A stretch of 64,000 nt of DNA, from positions 1,176,663 to 1,240,662 of the forward strand of contig NZ_JACIJJ010000001.1 of assembly GCF_014199325.1 (NCBI RefSeq), given 5' to 3'. Source of the DNA: Sphingomonas yantingensis. GTDB lineage: Bacteria > Pseudomonadota > Alphaproteobacteria > Sphingomonadales > Sphingomonadaceae. A program made the position numbers and the translations under genes. Below, in pieces: positions 8,626-17,125 of the stretch (within the stretch, counting starts at the first letter, position 1; the number at the start of each line of letters is the position of its first letter). The notes under the pieces are model-generated. The model did no database searches, was not told the origin of the DNA, and saw only the letters and a list, made by a program, of their open reading frames with translations.

Positions 8626-9129
8626 GTGTACCTGCTCGACACGCCGATCCTGATCGAATTGCGGGGCGCGCGGGCGCCCGATGCCGATCCGCGGCTGGTC
8701 GCCTGGGCCGCGGCGACGCCGCGCGAACGGTTGTTCGTCTCGGCCGTGAGCCTGGTAGAGGTGGAAGGCGCGGCGGCGCGTGCCGGGCGCGACGACAAGG
8801 CGGCCGGCGCGGCCTGGCGCGAATGGATCGAGGCGCGGCTGCTGCCGGCATTCGAGGGACACGTCTTGCCAGTCGATGCGGCGGTGGCGCGTCGGCGGGG
8901 GACGCTTGCGCTGGCCGATACGCGCGATGCGCTGATCGCCGCGACCGCGATCGAGCATGGCCTCACGATCGTCACGCGCGATCGCCCCGCCTATCGCGGC
9001 ACGCGCGCGCGGCTGCTTGATCCGTCCGCGCAGGCGGCAGCGGCGCCGCCGGCCGAGGAGGCGGAGGATTGGCGTACTGCCGGGCGGGGCGGTCCGGCAT
9101 GGTTGCGCAATCTGTTCATTCGTGGCTGA
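8626..9129 (+). CDS. PIN-domain toxin, VapC-like ribonuclease
   Basis: A 167-residue PIN-domain endoribonuclease toxin. The acidic active site is spread as expected: D in VYLLDTPILIELRG, E in VSLVEVE, D in ALADTRDALIAATAIEHG, and D in TIVTRDRPAY. Translation starts at a GTG (8626), 7 bp after the antitoxin stop. The catalytic domain ends near residue 130 and is followed by an unusual extension of about 35 residues, rich in alanine at first (AQAAAAPPAEEAEDW) and ending GPAWLRNLFIRG. VapC toxins usually cut tRNA or rRNA; the target here is unknown. The pairing of a Phd-type antitoxin with a PIN toxin is common. Confidence 0.9.
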   Translation: MYLLDTPILIELRGARAPDADPRLVAWAAATPRERLFVSAVSLVEVEGAAARAGRDDKAAGAAWREWIEARLLPAFEGHVLPVDAAVARRRGTLALADTRDALIAATAIEHGLTIVTRDRPAYRGTRARLLDPSAQAAAAPPAEEAEDWRTAGRGGPAWLRNLFIRG

Positions 9130-9288
9130 ATCGTCTCGTCCGGGACGGCGGACGCTGGAGTCGCGCCGTTAACCATGAATCGACAGATACTTAGCGTAGT
9201 TTAGGGGCGTTATTCCGCAGCCGTTCCATTATAGCGCCAGAATGGCCGCCGAGCGCGGCGCTTGAAACTCGCTTCGAAGGAAGCATCA

Positions 9289-10020
9289 ATGCCCTATCCG
9301 TCGAACCACTCCGCCATGGCGCTGTTCGTCCAGCGCCTCGCATCGCACACGCCGCTCGACGCCGATGCGCGAGAGGCGCTGTTGTCGCTGCCCGTCCAGC
9401 GGCACGACGTGCGCGCGCATGCCGATTTCGTCGAGGTCGGCTCGTCGAGCGACCATGCCAGCCTGGTGGCGGAGGGGCTGGTGGGGCGCTTCGGCCAGAC
9501 CGGCGACGGGCGACGCCAGATTGTGTCGCTGCACCTGCCGGGCGAGATCGCCGACCTGCAATCGGTGATCGTGCCTCAGGCGACGACTGCGCTCACCGCG
9601 TTGACCGGATCGACGCTGCTGCGCGTCGCGCACGACGACCTGCGGCGCGTCGGCCTTCGGCATCCGGGCATCGCCACCGCCTTCTGGCGCGCCTGCGTGG
9701 TGGAGGCGGCAATCGTCGCGCAATGGCTCATCAACATCGGCCAGCGCCCGGCACGGTCGCGGATGGCGCATCTCTTTTGCGAAATGGCGACGCGCTATGC
9801 GCAGCTCGATCAGTCCGACGGCCGCCGCTATCGCCTGCCGATGACGCAGGAGCAACTCGGCGACGCGCTCGGCCTCACCTCGGTCCATGTCAACCGCACG
9901 CTCCAGGGCCTGCGCGAGGAGCGGCTGGTGTCGGTATCGCGCGACAGCGTCGAAATCCTCGACTGGGACGGGCTGGTCGCCGCGGGCGAGTTCGACCGTG
10001 CCTATCTTGCCGCGGCCTGA
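9289..10020 (+). CDS. Crp/Fnr-family transcriptional regulator
   Basis: A 243-residue Crp/Fnr regulator. Beta-roll sequence (VEVGSSSDHASLVAEGLVGRFGQTGDGRRQIVSLHLPGEIADLQS contains its core) occupies about residues 45-130, and the helix-turn-helix is MTQEQLGDALGLTSVHVNRTLQGLREERLVSV near residues 183-215. This GEIADLQ/LTSVHVNRTLQ form is common in sphingomonads and rhizobia. It has no Fnr cysteines. I chose the ATG at 9289 over 9262 because GAAGGAAG precedes it. Its 3' end overlaps the converging response regulator by 19 bp. Confidence 0.9.
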   Translation: MPYPSNHSAMALFVQRLASHTPLDADAREALLSLPVQRHDVRAHADFVEVGSSSDHASLVAEGLVGRFGQTGDGRRQIVSLHLPGEIADLQSVIVPQATTALTALTGSTLLRVAHDDLRRVGLRHPGIATAFWRACVVEAAIVAQWLINIGQRPARSRMAHLFCEMATRYAQLDQSDGRRYRLPMTQEQLGDALGLTSVHVNRTLQGLREERLVSVSRDSVEILDWDGLVAAGEFDRAYLAAA

Positions 10021-10421
10021 CCCTCACCCGGGCCGACGAGAACGCGCAGCTTGCGCATGACGGCGCAGGGATCGGCGGGCTTCTCGATCCGTTCGACCCC
10101 GCCGAACCGATCGGGCAGAGCGGCGGCGTCGTAGCCAGTCAGGAGCAGGAACGGTACCGCACGCTCGATGAGCGCGTCGGCCACGAGCGTCGAGATCCCG
10201 CTGCCCAGATTGACGTCGACGACCGCGCCGTCGATCCGCGCTTCGACCAGATGCGCGATCGCCGACGCCGCATCGGCGAACGGCCCGGCGACGATGCCAC
10301 CCGCGCGCTCGACCGCCGCCTTGAGCTCGAACGCCAGGTAGAATTCGTCCTCGACCACCAGGATCGCCGCCCCGGCGAGGATCGGTCGAGCGGGTTCGCG
10401 CAGGCGAGTTTTGGCGGTCAC
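10002..10421 (-). CDS. Single-domain response regulator
   Basis: A 139-residue receiver-only protein. The receiver fold begins at AAILVVEDEFYLAFEL, the phospho-acceptor aspartate is in DGAVVDVNLGSG, and FLLLTGYD and IEKPADP carry the conserved Thr-like and Lys positions. It starts at GTG 10421, overlapping the stop of the HWE kinase (GTGA), so the two are translationally coupled partners. There is no output domain, so it may act as a phosphate sink or relay. It overlaps the converging Crp gene by 19 bp. Confidence 0.9.
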   Translation of the reverse strand: MTAKTRLREPARPILAGAAILVVEDEFYLAFELKAAVERAGGIVAGPFADAASAIAHLVEARIDGAVVDVNLGSGISTLVADALIERAVPFLLLTGYDAAALPDRFGGVERIEKPADPCAVMRKLRVLVGPGEGQAAAR

Positions 10422-12817
10422 TTCCGGTTCTCTACGCGGGCGGGGTCGCCGCCGCTCAGGATGCTCGCCTTGGCCGAGAGCGGGATGTCGAGCGTGCAGC
10501 GGATACCATCGGGGAGCAGATCGATCCGCCCCTCGCCCCGCAGTTCGTAGGGAACGCGCCGGGTGATGAGCTCCGACCCGAACCCTCCGCGCCCGGGGGC
10601 GGGCCGGGGCATGTCGACGCCACGCTCTTGCCATTCGAGGTGCAGCCACCGGCAGTCGCTCACGACCCGCTCGTCCCACTCGATCGCCAGTCGGCCGCGA
10701 TCGCTCGAGAAGACCCCGTATTTGAGGGCGTTCGTCGAAAGCTCGTGCACGGCAAGCGTCAGCACCTCGGCCACCTTTGCCGGAAGGCGGACGCCCGGCC
10801 CGGACAGCTCCACACGGTCGAAATCGGCAGCCTGTGCGTCGAGTTCGTCGCGGATGACCAGTTCGAGGTCTGCGCCCGCATCGACCGCCCGCGTCAGGAG
10901 GACCTGGGTCCGCGCGAGCGCGCCGAGCCGCCCCTCAAGATGCTGGACGAACTCCTCCGCGCTTTGATCGGCGTCGTGGGTGCGCCGGATGATCGAGCGG
11001 ACGACCGCGAGGATGTTGCGCACTCGATGCTGTAGCTCGCCGAGCAGCAGCCGCTGGCGCTCCTCGGCCTCGCGCCGCTCGGTCAGGTCGATCGCGGCGC
11101 CGACCATGCGCTGGGGACGGCCTTCGCTGTCGTAGGTGAAGCGGCCGCGCGCCGCGATCCAGCGAACGGTGCCGTTCTGGTGGACCGCGCGAAACTCATG
11201 GTCATATTCGCCGTGATCGGCGGTCGCCCTCGCCAGCGCAGCCTCTGTCGCCGCGCGATCGTCGGGGTGGACGGAGGCGAGCCACGTCTCGAAAGCCGGC
11301 ACGATCTCGCCCACCGCATAGCCGTACATGCGGTAATGTTCGTCGGACCAGGCGATGTGCCCCGTCCGTACGTTCCAGTCCCACAGGCCGAGGCGTCCGA
11401 CCTCGGTCGCGCTGCGCAGCCGCTCCTCGCTTTCCGCAAGCGCGTGCTGCGCGCGCTGGATGCGGGTGATGTTCTGATCGATGCCGCCGATCCGTTCGAT
11501 CGCGCCATCGGTACCGCGGATCGGGAAGGCGGTGGTGCGCACCCATCGGTCCTCCCCGTCCGGATGGTGGATGCGATAGTCGAAGGTGGTTGATTCCCCC
11601 GCCTGCGCACGGGCGATCTGCGCCTTTGCCGCCGTTCGGTCGCCCGGCACGATCCGGTCGAGCCAGCGGTCGAGGCCGGGGGTGACGATCGCCAGCGTGA
11701 CGGGGATGCCGTACAGCGCCTGGAACGCCGGGGTCAGATATTCCCAGTGCAGCGTCGCGGCATCGCGGATCCACAGCACGTCCTGCGAGGCTTCGCCGAA
11801 CCGGCGGAAGCGTTCCTCGCTGCGGCGCAGGCGGTCGCTGGCCGCCTCGTCGCGCAGGCGCAGCAGCTCGGTCTGCGCGGCCTTCCACTCGGTGATGTCC
11901 TTGGTCGTGGTGACGACGCCGTCGCCAAGCCGCGTGACGCTCTGCAGGAACCAGCCGTCGAACTGCTCGTGCACATAGTGGTGCTCGCGCAGGCTTGGCT
12001 CGCCCGTTTCGGTGACCTGGCGAAAGACGTCGAAGATCCCCTCGGCCACGACGCCGGGATTGCGTTCGAGCAGGCTCTCGCCCTCGACCTTGCCGAACCG
12101 CGATTCGGACATGTGGTTGTTGAGCAGCCAGTTGAAGTCGGTGATCGCGCCCCGGGCGTCGCGGACCGCCTCGAATACCTGGATCATGTCGATCGAGGCA
12201 TTCATCGTGCCCTGAAGCAGGTCGCGGCTGCGCGCCAGTTCGCGGCTGCGCTCGCGCACGCGCTGGGCGCTGGCGGCGAAGCGGGCGAGGCTCTGGAGCA
12301 GGCGCAGGTCCTCGCCGTCGAAACGGTGGCCGGGATCGTGTGCGGCAATCCAAAGCGTCCCCGCCGGCACACAATCGAGATGAAACGGTACGATCAGCAA
12401 TTCGGCAGCGGCCGGATCGGTCGGCGCGCCCGCGAACCGGTCGGCGGGCCGGATCATCAGGAGCGGCGCGTCGCGATCGACGACGATGCCGCACGGGCTC
12501 CCCTCCAGCGGGATCGAGGTGCCGCCGAGCGATGCCCAGGCCCCCGACACCGCCTCCCACACGCCGCACGCGCCCTCGCAGATGGTCGTTCCCGCCGACC
12601 CCGCGATCCCGGCTTCGACGAGGAGATCGGCCAGCCGCGCGAGCACGCCCTCCGGCCGTTCGGCAAGTTCGGTGGCGAGGCGGGAGAGCATCTGCGCCTC
12701 GAGCGCATGGTCGGGCGCACGCGTCGGCCGCCGGTCGAGCAACCGGACCGCGTCGGCCGCTGCAAAATCGCGTGGCTTCATCGCTGGCGTCCCGCCCCAT
12801 TGCGCATCTCGCGCCAT
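10418..12817 (-). CDS. HWE-family sensor histidine kinase with GAF and PAS domains
   Basis: A 799-residue soluble sensor kinase. In order: a GAF-like domain (about residues 45-190), PAS at about 205-330 (ITDFNWLLNNHM), PAS at about 345-470 (FGEASQDVLWIRDA), PAS at about 480-595 (GLWDWNVRTGHIAWSDEHYRMYGY) and an HWE/HisKA_2 catalytic region. The phospho-acceptor is H597 in GELQHRVRNIL; HELSTNALKYG is the N-box, and LHLEWQERG supplies the W-x-E of the HWE name. No membrane segment is seen. HWE kinases often sense light or general stress; no chromophore cysteine was identified. MKPRDF at 12781 is an alternative start. It is coupled to the single-domain regulator downstream. Confidence 0.9.
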   Translation of the reverse strand: MARDAQWGGTPAMKPRDFAAADAVRLLDRRPTRAPDHALEAQMLSRLATELAERPEGVLARLADLLVEAGIAGSAGTTICEGACGVWEAVSGAWASLGGTSIPLEGSPCGIVVDRDAPLLMIRPADRFAGAPTDPAAAELLIVPFHLDCVPAGTLWIAAHDPGHRFDGEDLRLLQSLARFAASAQRVRERSRELARSRDLLQGTMNASIDMIQVFEAVRDARGAITDFNWLLNNHMSESRFGKVEGESLLERNPGVVAEGIFDVFRQVTETGEPSLREHHYVHEQFDGWFLQSVTRLGDGVVTTTKDITEWKAAQTELLRLRDEAASDRLRRSEERFRRFGEASQDVLWIRDAATLHWEYLTPAFQALYGIPVTLAIVTPGLDRWLDRIVPGDRTAAKAQIARAQAGESTTFDYRIHHPDGEDRWVRTTAFPIRGTDGAIERIGGIDQNITRIQRAQHALAESEERLRSATEVGRLGLWDWNVRTGHIAWSDEHYRMYGYAVGEIVPAFETWLASVHPDDRAATEAALARATADHGEYDHEFRAVHQNGTVRWIAARGRFTYDSEGRPQRMVGAAIDLTERREAEERQRLLLGELQHRVRNILAVVRSIIRRTHDADQSAEEFVQHLEGRLGALARTQVLLTRAVDAGADLELVIRDELDAQAADFDRVELSGPGVRLPAKVAEVLTLAVHELSTNALKYGVFSSDRGRLAIEWDERVVSDCRWLHLEWQERGVDMPRPAPGRGGFGSELITRRVPYELRGEGRIDLLPDGIRCTLDIPLSAKASILSGGDPARVENRK

Positions 12818-12875
12818 CCTAGCGCGATCGGGCGGGCGCGTCGCTGATCCAGGCGAGGCACAGCGACGGTTTCGA

Positions 12876-13382
12876 TCAGCTACCCTTGCGGCCGATCTTC
12901 GCGACCCGGCCCGCCACGTCGGCGGCGACGCCGGGCGTCACGAACCGGCCGATATCGCCGCCATAGAGCGCGATTTCCTTGACCAGCCGGCTGGCGATCG
13001 GCTGGAGCGACACGTCGGCCATCAGGAAGACCGTCTCGATCCGGTCGTTAAGCTGCTGGTTCATCCCGGCCATCTGATATTCGTATTCGAAGTCGGCGAC
13101 CGCGCGCAGGCCGCGGACGATCATGTCCGCCCCCTCGCGCTCGGCAAAGTCCATCAGGAGGGAATCGAACGCGACGACGTGGACGTCGCCCTCGATCGCG
13201 GCGACCTCTCGCCGGACCATCGCCATCCGCTCGTCGAGGGTGAACATCGGCGACTTGGACGGGTTGGTGGTGACGCCGATCACCAGCCGGTCGACGATCC
13301 GCGCCGCCCGCCCGATGATGTCCATGTGTCCCAGCGTGACGGGATCGAAGGTGCCGGGATAGACGGCGGTACGCGCGCTCAA
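12876..13382 (-). CDS. coaD: Pantetheine-phosphate adenylyltransferase
   Basis: A 168-residue nucleotidyltransferase of coenzyme A synthesis, which joins ATP and 4'-phosphopantetheine to give dephospho-CoA. The substrate motifs are PGTFDPVTLGHMDI (the T/HxGH motif), DMIVRGLRAVADFEYEYQMAGMN, and LQPIASRLVKEIA near the end. The start is TTG at 13382, overlapping the ispA stop as TTGA; this rare start is supported because the protein begins SARTAVYPGTFDP with no usable ATG. It is the third gene of the xseB-ispA-coaD operon. Confidence 0.96.
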   Translation of the reverse strand: MSARTAVYPGTFDPVTLGHMDIIGRAARIVDRLVIGVTTNPSKSPMFTLDERMAMVRREVAAIEGDVHVVAFDSLLMDFAEREGADMIVRGLRAVADFEYEYQMAGMNQQLNDRIETVFLMADVSLQPIASRLVKEIALYGGDIGRFVTPGVAADVAGRVAKIGRKGS

Positions 13383-14290
13383 CGATCGCGCTCCAGCGTG
13401 TAGCGGGCGAGGTCGCGGAGCAGGTCGGCCTCGGGGCCGTATGCGTGAAGATGCGCGACCGCCTGATCCACGAGCATCCGCGCCTGTTCGCGCGCGCGCT
13501 CGGCGCCGAGGAGCGAGACGAAGGTTTCCTTGCCCGCGTCGCCGTCCTTGCGCAGCGCCTTGCCCACTTTGTCCTCGTCCCCCTCGATATCGAGCAGGTC
13601 GTCGGCGATCTGGAAGGCGAGGCCGATGTCGCGGGCATAGCCTTTCAGCCCCGTCCGCCCCTCATGCGCCACGCGGCCGAGGATCGCGCCCGCTTCGACT
13701 GAACAGGCGATCAGCGCGCCGGTCTTCATCGCCTGAAGCCGCGTCACGGTGGCGAGGTCGAAGCTCGACCGCTCGGCCTCGAGGTCCATCGCCTGACCGC
13801 CGGCCATGCCCGACGGGCCAGAGGCGAGGGCGAGGCACTGGATGAGTTCGACGCGGACGAAGGGGTCGGGGTGCGTCGCCTCATCCGCGAGGATCTCGAA
13901 AGCCAACGCGTGGAGGCAGTCGCCCGCGAGGATCGCGGTCGCCTCGTCATACGCCTTGTGCACCGTGGGCTTGCCGCGGCGCATGTCGTCGTCGTCCATC
14001 GCGGGCAGATCGTCGTGGACAAGGCTGTAGACGTGGATGCACTCGATCGCGGTCGCCACGCGCGCGGCGCACTGGCGATCGACGCCGAACAGCCGCGCGG
14101 TCGCGAAGACGAGGAGCGGGCGCAGCCGCTTGCCCCCGCCGATCGCCGCATGGCGCATCGCGTTGTAAAGGTTGGCGCGCGCATCCGTGGGCACGGGGAG
14201 CAGCGCGTCGAACTGGCGGTCGATCTCGACCGCGACGTCGCGCATCGCGTTCTTGAGCGCGAGGCTGGGCGCGGCGAGCGTCATGCCCAT
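13379..14290 (-). CDS. ispA: Farnesyl diphosphate synthase-type polyprenyl synthetase
   Basis: A 303-residue trans-prenyltransferase that condenses isopentenyl diphosphate with allylic diphosphates to make farnesyl (possibly geranylgeranyl) diphosphate. The first aspartate-rich motif is DDLPAMDDDD and the second DDLLD; GGGKRLRPLL is the IPP-binding region, and GQAMDLEAE is also typical. It starts at ATG 14290, overlapping the xseB stop (TGATG), and runs into coaD. The xseB-ispA order is conserved in many proteobacteria. Chain length cannot be fixed from sequence alone. Confidence 0.94.
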   Translation of the reverse strand: MGMTLAAPSLALKNAMRDVAVEIDRQFDALLPVPTDARANLYNAMRHAAIGGGKRLRPLLVFATARLFGVDRQCAARVATAIECIHVYSLVHDDLPAMDDDDMRRGKPTVHKAYDEATAILAGDCLHALAFEILADEATHPDPFVRVELIQCLALASGPSGMAGGQAMDLEAERSSFDLATVTRLQAMKTGALIACSVEAGAILGRVAHEGRTGLKGYARDIGLAFQIADDLLDIEGDEDKVGKALRKDGDAGKETFVSLLGAERAREQARMLVDQAVAHLHAYGPEADLLRDLARYTLERDR

Positions 14291-14532
14291 CAGGCGCCGA
14301 ACGGGGTGGTGCCGGCGGCGCGGCCATCGGCGTCGGTGCGGATCGCCTCGATCCGGGCCTGTGCCGCGTCGAGCCGGGCGGCGCACTGGCGCTTCAGCCG
14401 GTCACCGCGCTCGTAGAGCTCGATCGCTTCCTGAAGCGTCGCGTCGCCACTTTCGAGGCGGGCGACGATGCGCTCGAGTTCCTTGAGCGCGTCCTCGAAC
14501 GATAGCTCGGCGATGCCGGTTTCCTCTGCCAT
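14290..14532 (-). CDS. xseB: Exodeoxyribonuclease VII small subunit
   Basis: An 80-residue helical protein with the XseB signature: [37 protein letters not shown] spans its conserved core, followed by a [13 protein letters not shown] helix. It binds XseA to form the nuclease that degrades single-stranded DNA. It heads the operon with ispA and coaD. The C-terminal 12 residues ([12 protein letters not shown]) are variable. Confidence 0.95.
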   Translation of the reverse strand: MAEETGIAELSFEDALKELERIVARLESGDATLQEAIELYERGDRLKRQCAARLDAAQARIEAIRTDADGRAAGTTPFGA

Positions 14533-14634
14533 GCGCCAGCCTATGCGACAGGGAAGGGGCGCGGCGCAATGGGGAGCCAAGCGTCGGTCCGTGGGTTGTT
14601 GCGGACAAATCCAAGCCGAAAGGTCGTATCCCCC

Positions 14635-15999
14635 ATGTTCGAAACCGTGAACCCCGCCACCGGCGAAGCCCGCCCCCCGATCGAGGAGCTGGACGCCGCC
14701 GGGATCGAGGCGGCGCTGGCGACCGCGCATGCCGCCTACAAGGACTGGCGCCTGACCTCGGTCGAGACGCGTACGGACCTTCTCTCCAAGATCGCCGAGG
14801 CGTTCGAGGCGAACAAAGACCGGCTGGCGCACACCGCGACCGAGGAGATGGGCAAGACGCTGAAATCCGCGATCGCCGAGGTCGAGAAATGCGCGGCGGG
14901 GTTCCGCTATTATGCGGAAGCCGGCCCCGATTTCCTGAAGGACCAGCGCGTCCAGACGAAGGGCGGGCACGCCATCGCCACGTGGCAACCGATTGGCATC
15001 GTGCTGGCGGTGATGCCGTGGAATTTCCCCTATTGGCAGGTGGTCCGCTTCCTCGCCCCCGCGATCCTTGCTGGCAATGTCGGGCTATTGAAGCACGCGT
15101 CGATCACGCAGGGCTGCGGCGCGCTGATCGAGGAGATGGTGCGGGCGGCGGGTGCGCCCGAGGGGCTGTTCACTAACCTGCCCATCAAGTCGGGCGCGGT
15201 CGAGGCGCTGATCGCCGACGACCGGGTCGCCGCGGTCACGCTGACGGGCAGCGAGGGCGCGGGGCAGAAGGTCGCCGAGGCGGCGGGCCGCGCGCTGAAG
15301 AAGGTGGTGCTGGAACTGGGCGGGTCGGACCCGTTCATCGTCCTGCCGTCCGCCGACCTCGACGAGGCGGCGAAGGTTGCGACGACCGCGCGCATCCAGA
15401 ATGCCGGCCAGTCGTGCATCTGCGCCAAGCGGATGATCGTCCACGCGGACGTGTTCGACGCCTTTCTCGACAAATTCTCGGCCGCGATGCGCGCGGCGAA
15501 GGTCGGCGATCCGATGGACGAGGCCAATGACATCGGCCCGTTGTCGAGCTTCGAGCAGCGCGACACGGTGATCGAGCAGGTGGCGCGGGCGCGAGAAGAG
15601 GGCGCACGGCTGTTGTTCGGGGCGGAGAAGCTGGACCTTCCGGGCGCGTATCTGACGCCGGGCATCCTTCTCGACGTCGATCCGGACAGCGACTTTGCGA
15701 AGGAGGAGCTGTTCGGGCCGGTGGCGATGGTGTTCCGGGCCGACGACCTCGACGCCGCGATCGCGCTCGCCAACGACGTGCCGTTTGGCCTCGGCTCCTC
15801 GATCTGGACGAACGACGAGGGCGAGCGCGAGCGGCTGGTCCGCGACCTCGAATGCGGGATGGTCGCGGTGAACCAGATGGTCGCCTCGGTGCCGGAAGCG
15901 CCGTTCGGCGGCATCAAGCGCTCGGGCCATGGCCGCGAACTGGGGCCGTGGGGGATGCACGAGTTCATGAACCTCAAGGCGGTATTGGTGAAGGATTGA
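14635..15999 (+). CDS. NAD(P)-dependent succinate-semialdehyde-type aldehyde dehydrogenase
   Basis: A 454-residue aldehyde dehydrogenase. It begins [10 protein letters not shown], with the cofactor-site segment [16 protein letters not shown], the glutamate in [11 protein letters not shown] and the catalytic cysteine in [11 protein letters not shown]. These forms match succinate-semialdehyde dehydrogenases of the short GabD1/Sad group (about 455 residues), which make succinate from succinate semialdehyde. The start is the ATG at 14635; an in-frame ATG at 14569 lacks support. It stands alone between xseB (divergent) and a small membrane protein gene. Confidence 0.88.
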   Translation: MFETVNPATGEARPPIEELDAAGIEAALATAHAAYKDWRLTSVETRTDLLSKIAEAFEANKDRLAHTATEEMGKTLKSAIAEVEKCAAGFRYYAEAGPDFLKDQRVQTKGGHAIATWQPIGIVLAVMPWNFPYWQVVRFLAPAILAGNVGLLKHASITQGCGALIEEMVRAAGAPEGLFTNLPIKSGAVEALIADDRVAAVTLTGSEGAGQKVAEAAGRALKKVVLELGGSDPFIVLPSADLDEAAKVATTARIQNAGQSCICAKRMIVHADVFDAFLDKFSAAMRAAKVGDPMDEANDIGPLSSFEQRDTVIEQVARAREEGARLLFGAEKLDLPGAYLTPGILLDVDPDSDFAKEELFGPVAMVFRADDLDAAIALANDVPFGLGSSIWTNDEGERERLVRDLECGMVAVNQMVASVPEAPFGGIKRSGHGRELGPWGMHEFMNLKAVLVKD

Positions 16000-16036
16000 G
16001 GGTGGGGCAGGCTGCACCCTCGCGAAGGATCATGCC

Positions 16037-16231
16037 ATGTTCGTGAACTTCAACGGCGACTGGCCGCCGATGCCTGAGCAGCCCGCGCCGCCGCCGCCAA
16101 AGCCGCGCCTCGACCGCAAGGCGGAGGTGCGACTCGGCTGGGTGATCGCGCTCAACCTCGTCATGCTGGTGCTAGGGCCGCTTGCCGGGGCGACGGTGCT
16201 CCATGCGCTGATCGCCGCGTTCTCCGGTTGA
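16037..16231 (+). CDS. Small membrane protein of unknown function
   Basis: A 64-residue open frame: a proline-rich N-terminus (MPEQPAPPPPKPRLDRK) followed by one hydrophobic stretch or hairpin (LGWVIALNLVMLVLGPLAGATVLHALIAAF). GAAGGATC lies upstream. It sits 37 bp after the aldehyde dehydrogenase and just before rnpB. No family recognised; the protein-like composition and ribosome site make it probable. Confidence 0.6.
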   Translation: MFVNFNGDWPPMPEQPAPPPPKPRLDRKAEVRLGWVIALNLVMLVLGPLAGATVLHALIAAFSG

Positions 16232-16255
16232 GCGGCGGGCGCGAAGGCGCTAGGG

Positions 16256-16634
16256 CGCGCGTCGCCAGAGGGCCGGGCGACCGCGGGTGGGGGTGACCTC
16301 GCGCGAGGAAAGTCCGGGCTCCACGAGACAGCGGTGCCGGGTAACGCCCGGCGGGGGCGACCCCAGGGAAAGTGCCACAGAGAGCAGACGGCGACGGTTT
16401 CGACCACGCCACGGTGAAAGGGTGCGGCAAGAGCGCACCGCGCGCCCGGTAACGGGGGCGGCACGGCAAACCCCACCGGGAGCAAGACCGAATAGGGGCG
16501 GCGCATGGGCCTTGTCTCGGCCCGTCGCCCGGGTTGGTTGCTTGAGCGCGTCGGCAACGGCGCGCCTAGAGGAATGGTCGCCCAGTCCCGTTCGCGGGAC
16601 GGACAGAACCCGGCTTATAGGCCCTCTGGCGAAT
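16256..16634 (+). ncRNA. rnpB: RNase P RNA, bacterial class A
   Basis: The catalytic RNA that trims the 5' ends of tRNA precursors. The closing helix P1 pairs CGCCAGAGGGCC (16263-16274) with GGCCCTCTGGCG (16620-16631). Conserved regions are GAGGAAAGTCCGGGCTCCA near 16308 and ACAGAACCCGGCTTATAGGC near the 3' end. The GGTAACGCCCGGCGGGGG and GTGAAAGGGTGCGGCAAGAGCGCACCG segments fit the specificity and P12 regions. Exact ends are estimates. Open frames within it are not genes. Confidence 0.95.
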
Positions 16635-16657
16635 TTCTGCTTGGGTGCGCGAGAGCA

Positions 16658-16688
16658 AATGTCCGCTTTGGGCAGGAAAGCGGATATT
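16658..16688. repeat. Short hairpin repeat
   Basis: AATGTCCGCTTT (16658-16669) and AAAGCGGATATT (16677-16688) pair over 12 bp with one wobble around a 7-base loop. A degenerate relative (GGTCTGCTTT-agccg-AAAGCGGCC) occurs near 17000-17027. I recall similar AATGTCCGCTTT hairpins in other sphingomonad intergenic regions. It lies just after rnpB in a stretch poorer in GC than the rest of the window. Confidence 0.6.
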
Positions 16689-16720
16689 GGCTGGCCAGGA
16701 TAAGCTTTCTGAGGAAGCCG

Positions 16721-16936
16721 TCAGCTTTCTGCTGGGAGGCGCATAAACGTTGCTCTCAAAGCACAAGCTACAACGGCGGCAATAATCAACGCGAGACTTG
16801 GGTAGTCGTCATTCTTGACCATGTCGATTAAGCCAGCGGTAGCCAGCCAAACAACCGTTATGAGCAAAAGCCTGCCTGCAAAAAATCGCAACCGCGGGTG
16901 TGTGCGAAGTTGCAGATCCAGAGATAGGTTGCCCAT
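16721..16936 (-). CDS. Small two-helix membrane protein of unknown function
   Basis: A 71-residue open frame: LRFFAGRLLLITVVWLATAGLIDMV and YPSLALIIAAVVACALRATFM look like two membrane helices. GGAG lies 8 bases before the ATG at 16936. Base composition is less GC-rich than its neighbours, so it may be acquired or lightly selected. No family recognised. The flanking stretches 16635-16720 and 16937-17125 hold only the short hairpin elements. Confidence 0.5.
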   Translation of the reverse strand: MGNLSLDLQLRTHPRLRFFAGRLLLITVVWLATAGLIDMVKNDDYPSLALIIAAVVACALRATFMRLPAES

Positions 16937-17125
16937 TGATCACTCCATAGCCGCGAGGCTGTCATGATATAGCTATGTCCGCAAATTTACGTAAGCGGAA
17001 GGTCTGCTTTAGCCGAAAGCGGCCTCTCACCGGTGTGCCCGCGCCGACGGTCGCGTATTTGTCGCAAGACACGCCCGCTATCCCCGCTTGCGCACCGCAG
17101 CATCCGGCCTATCTGCTGTCCGGAC

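Noticed and set aside
16287..16831. Open frames inside and just after the RNase P RNA
   Set aside because: They overlay a conserved structural RNA and have no protein features.
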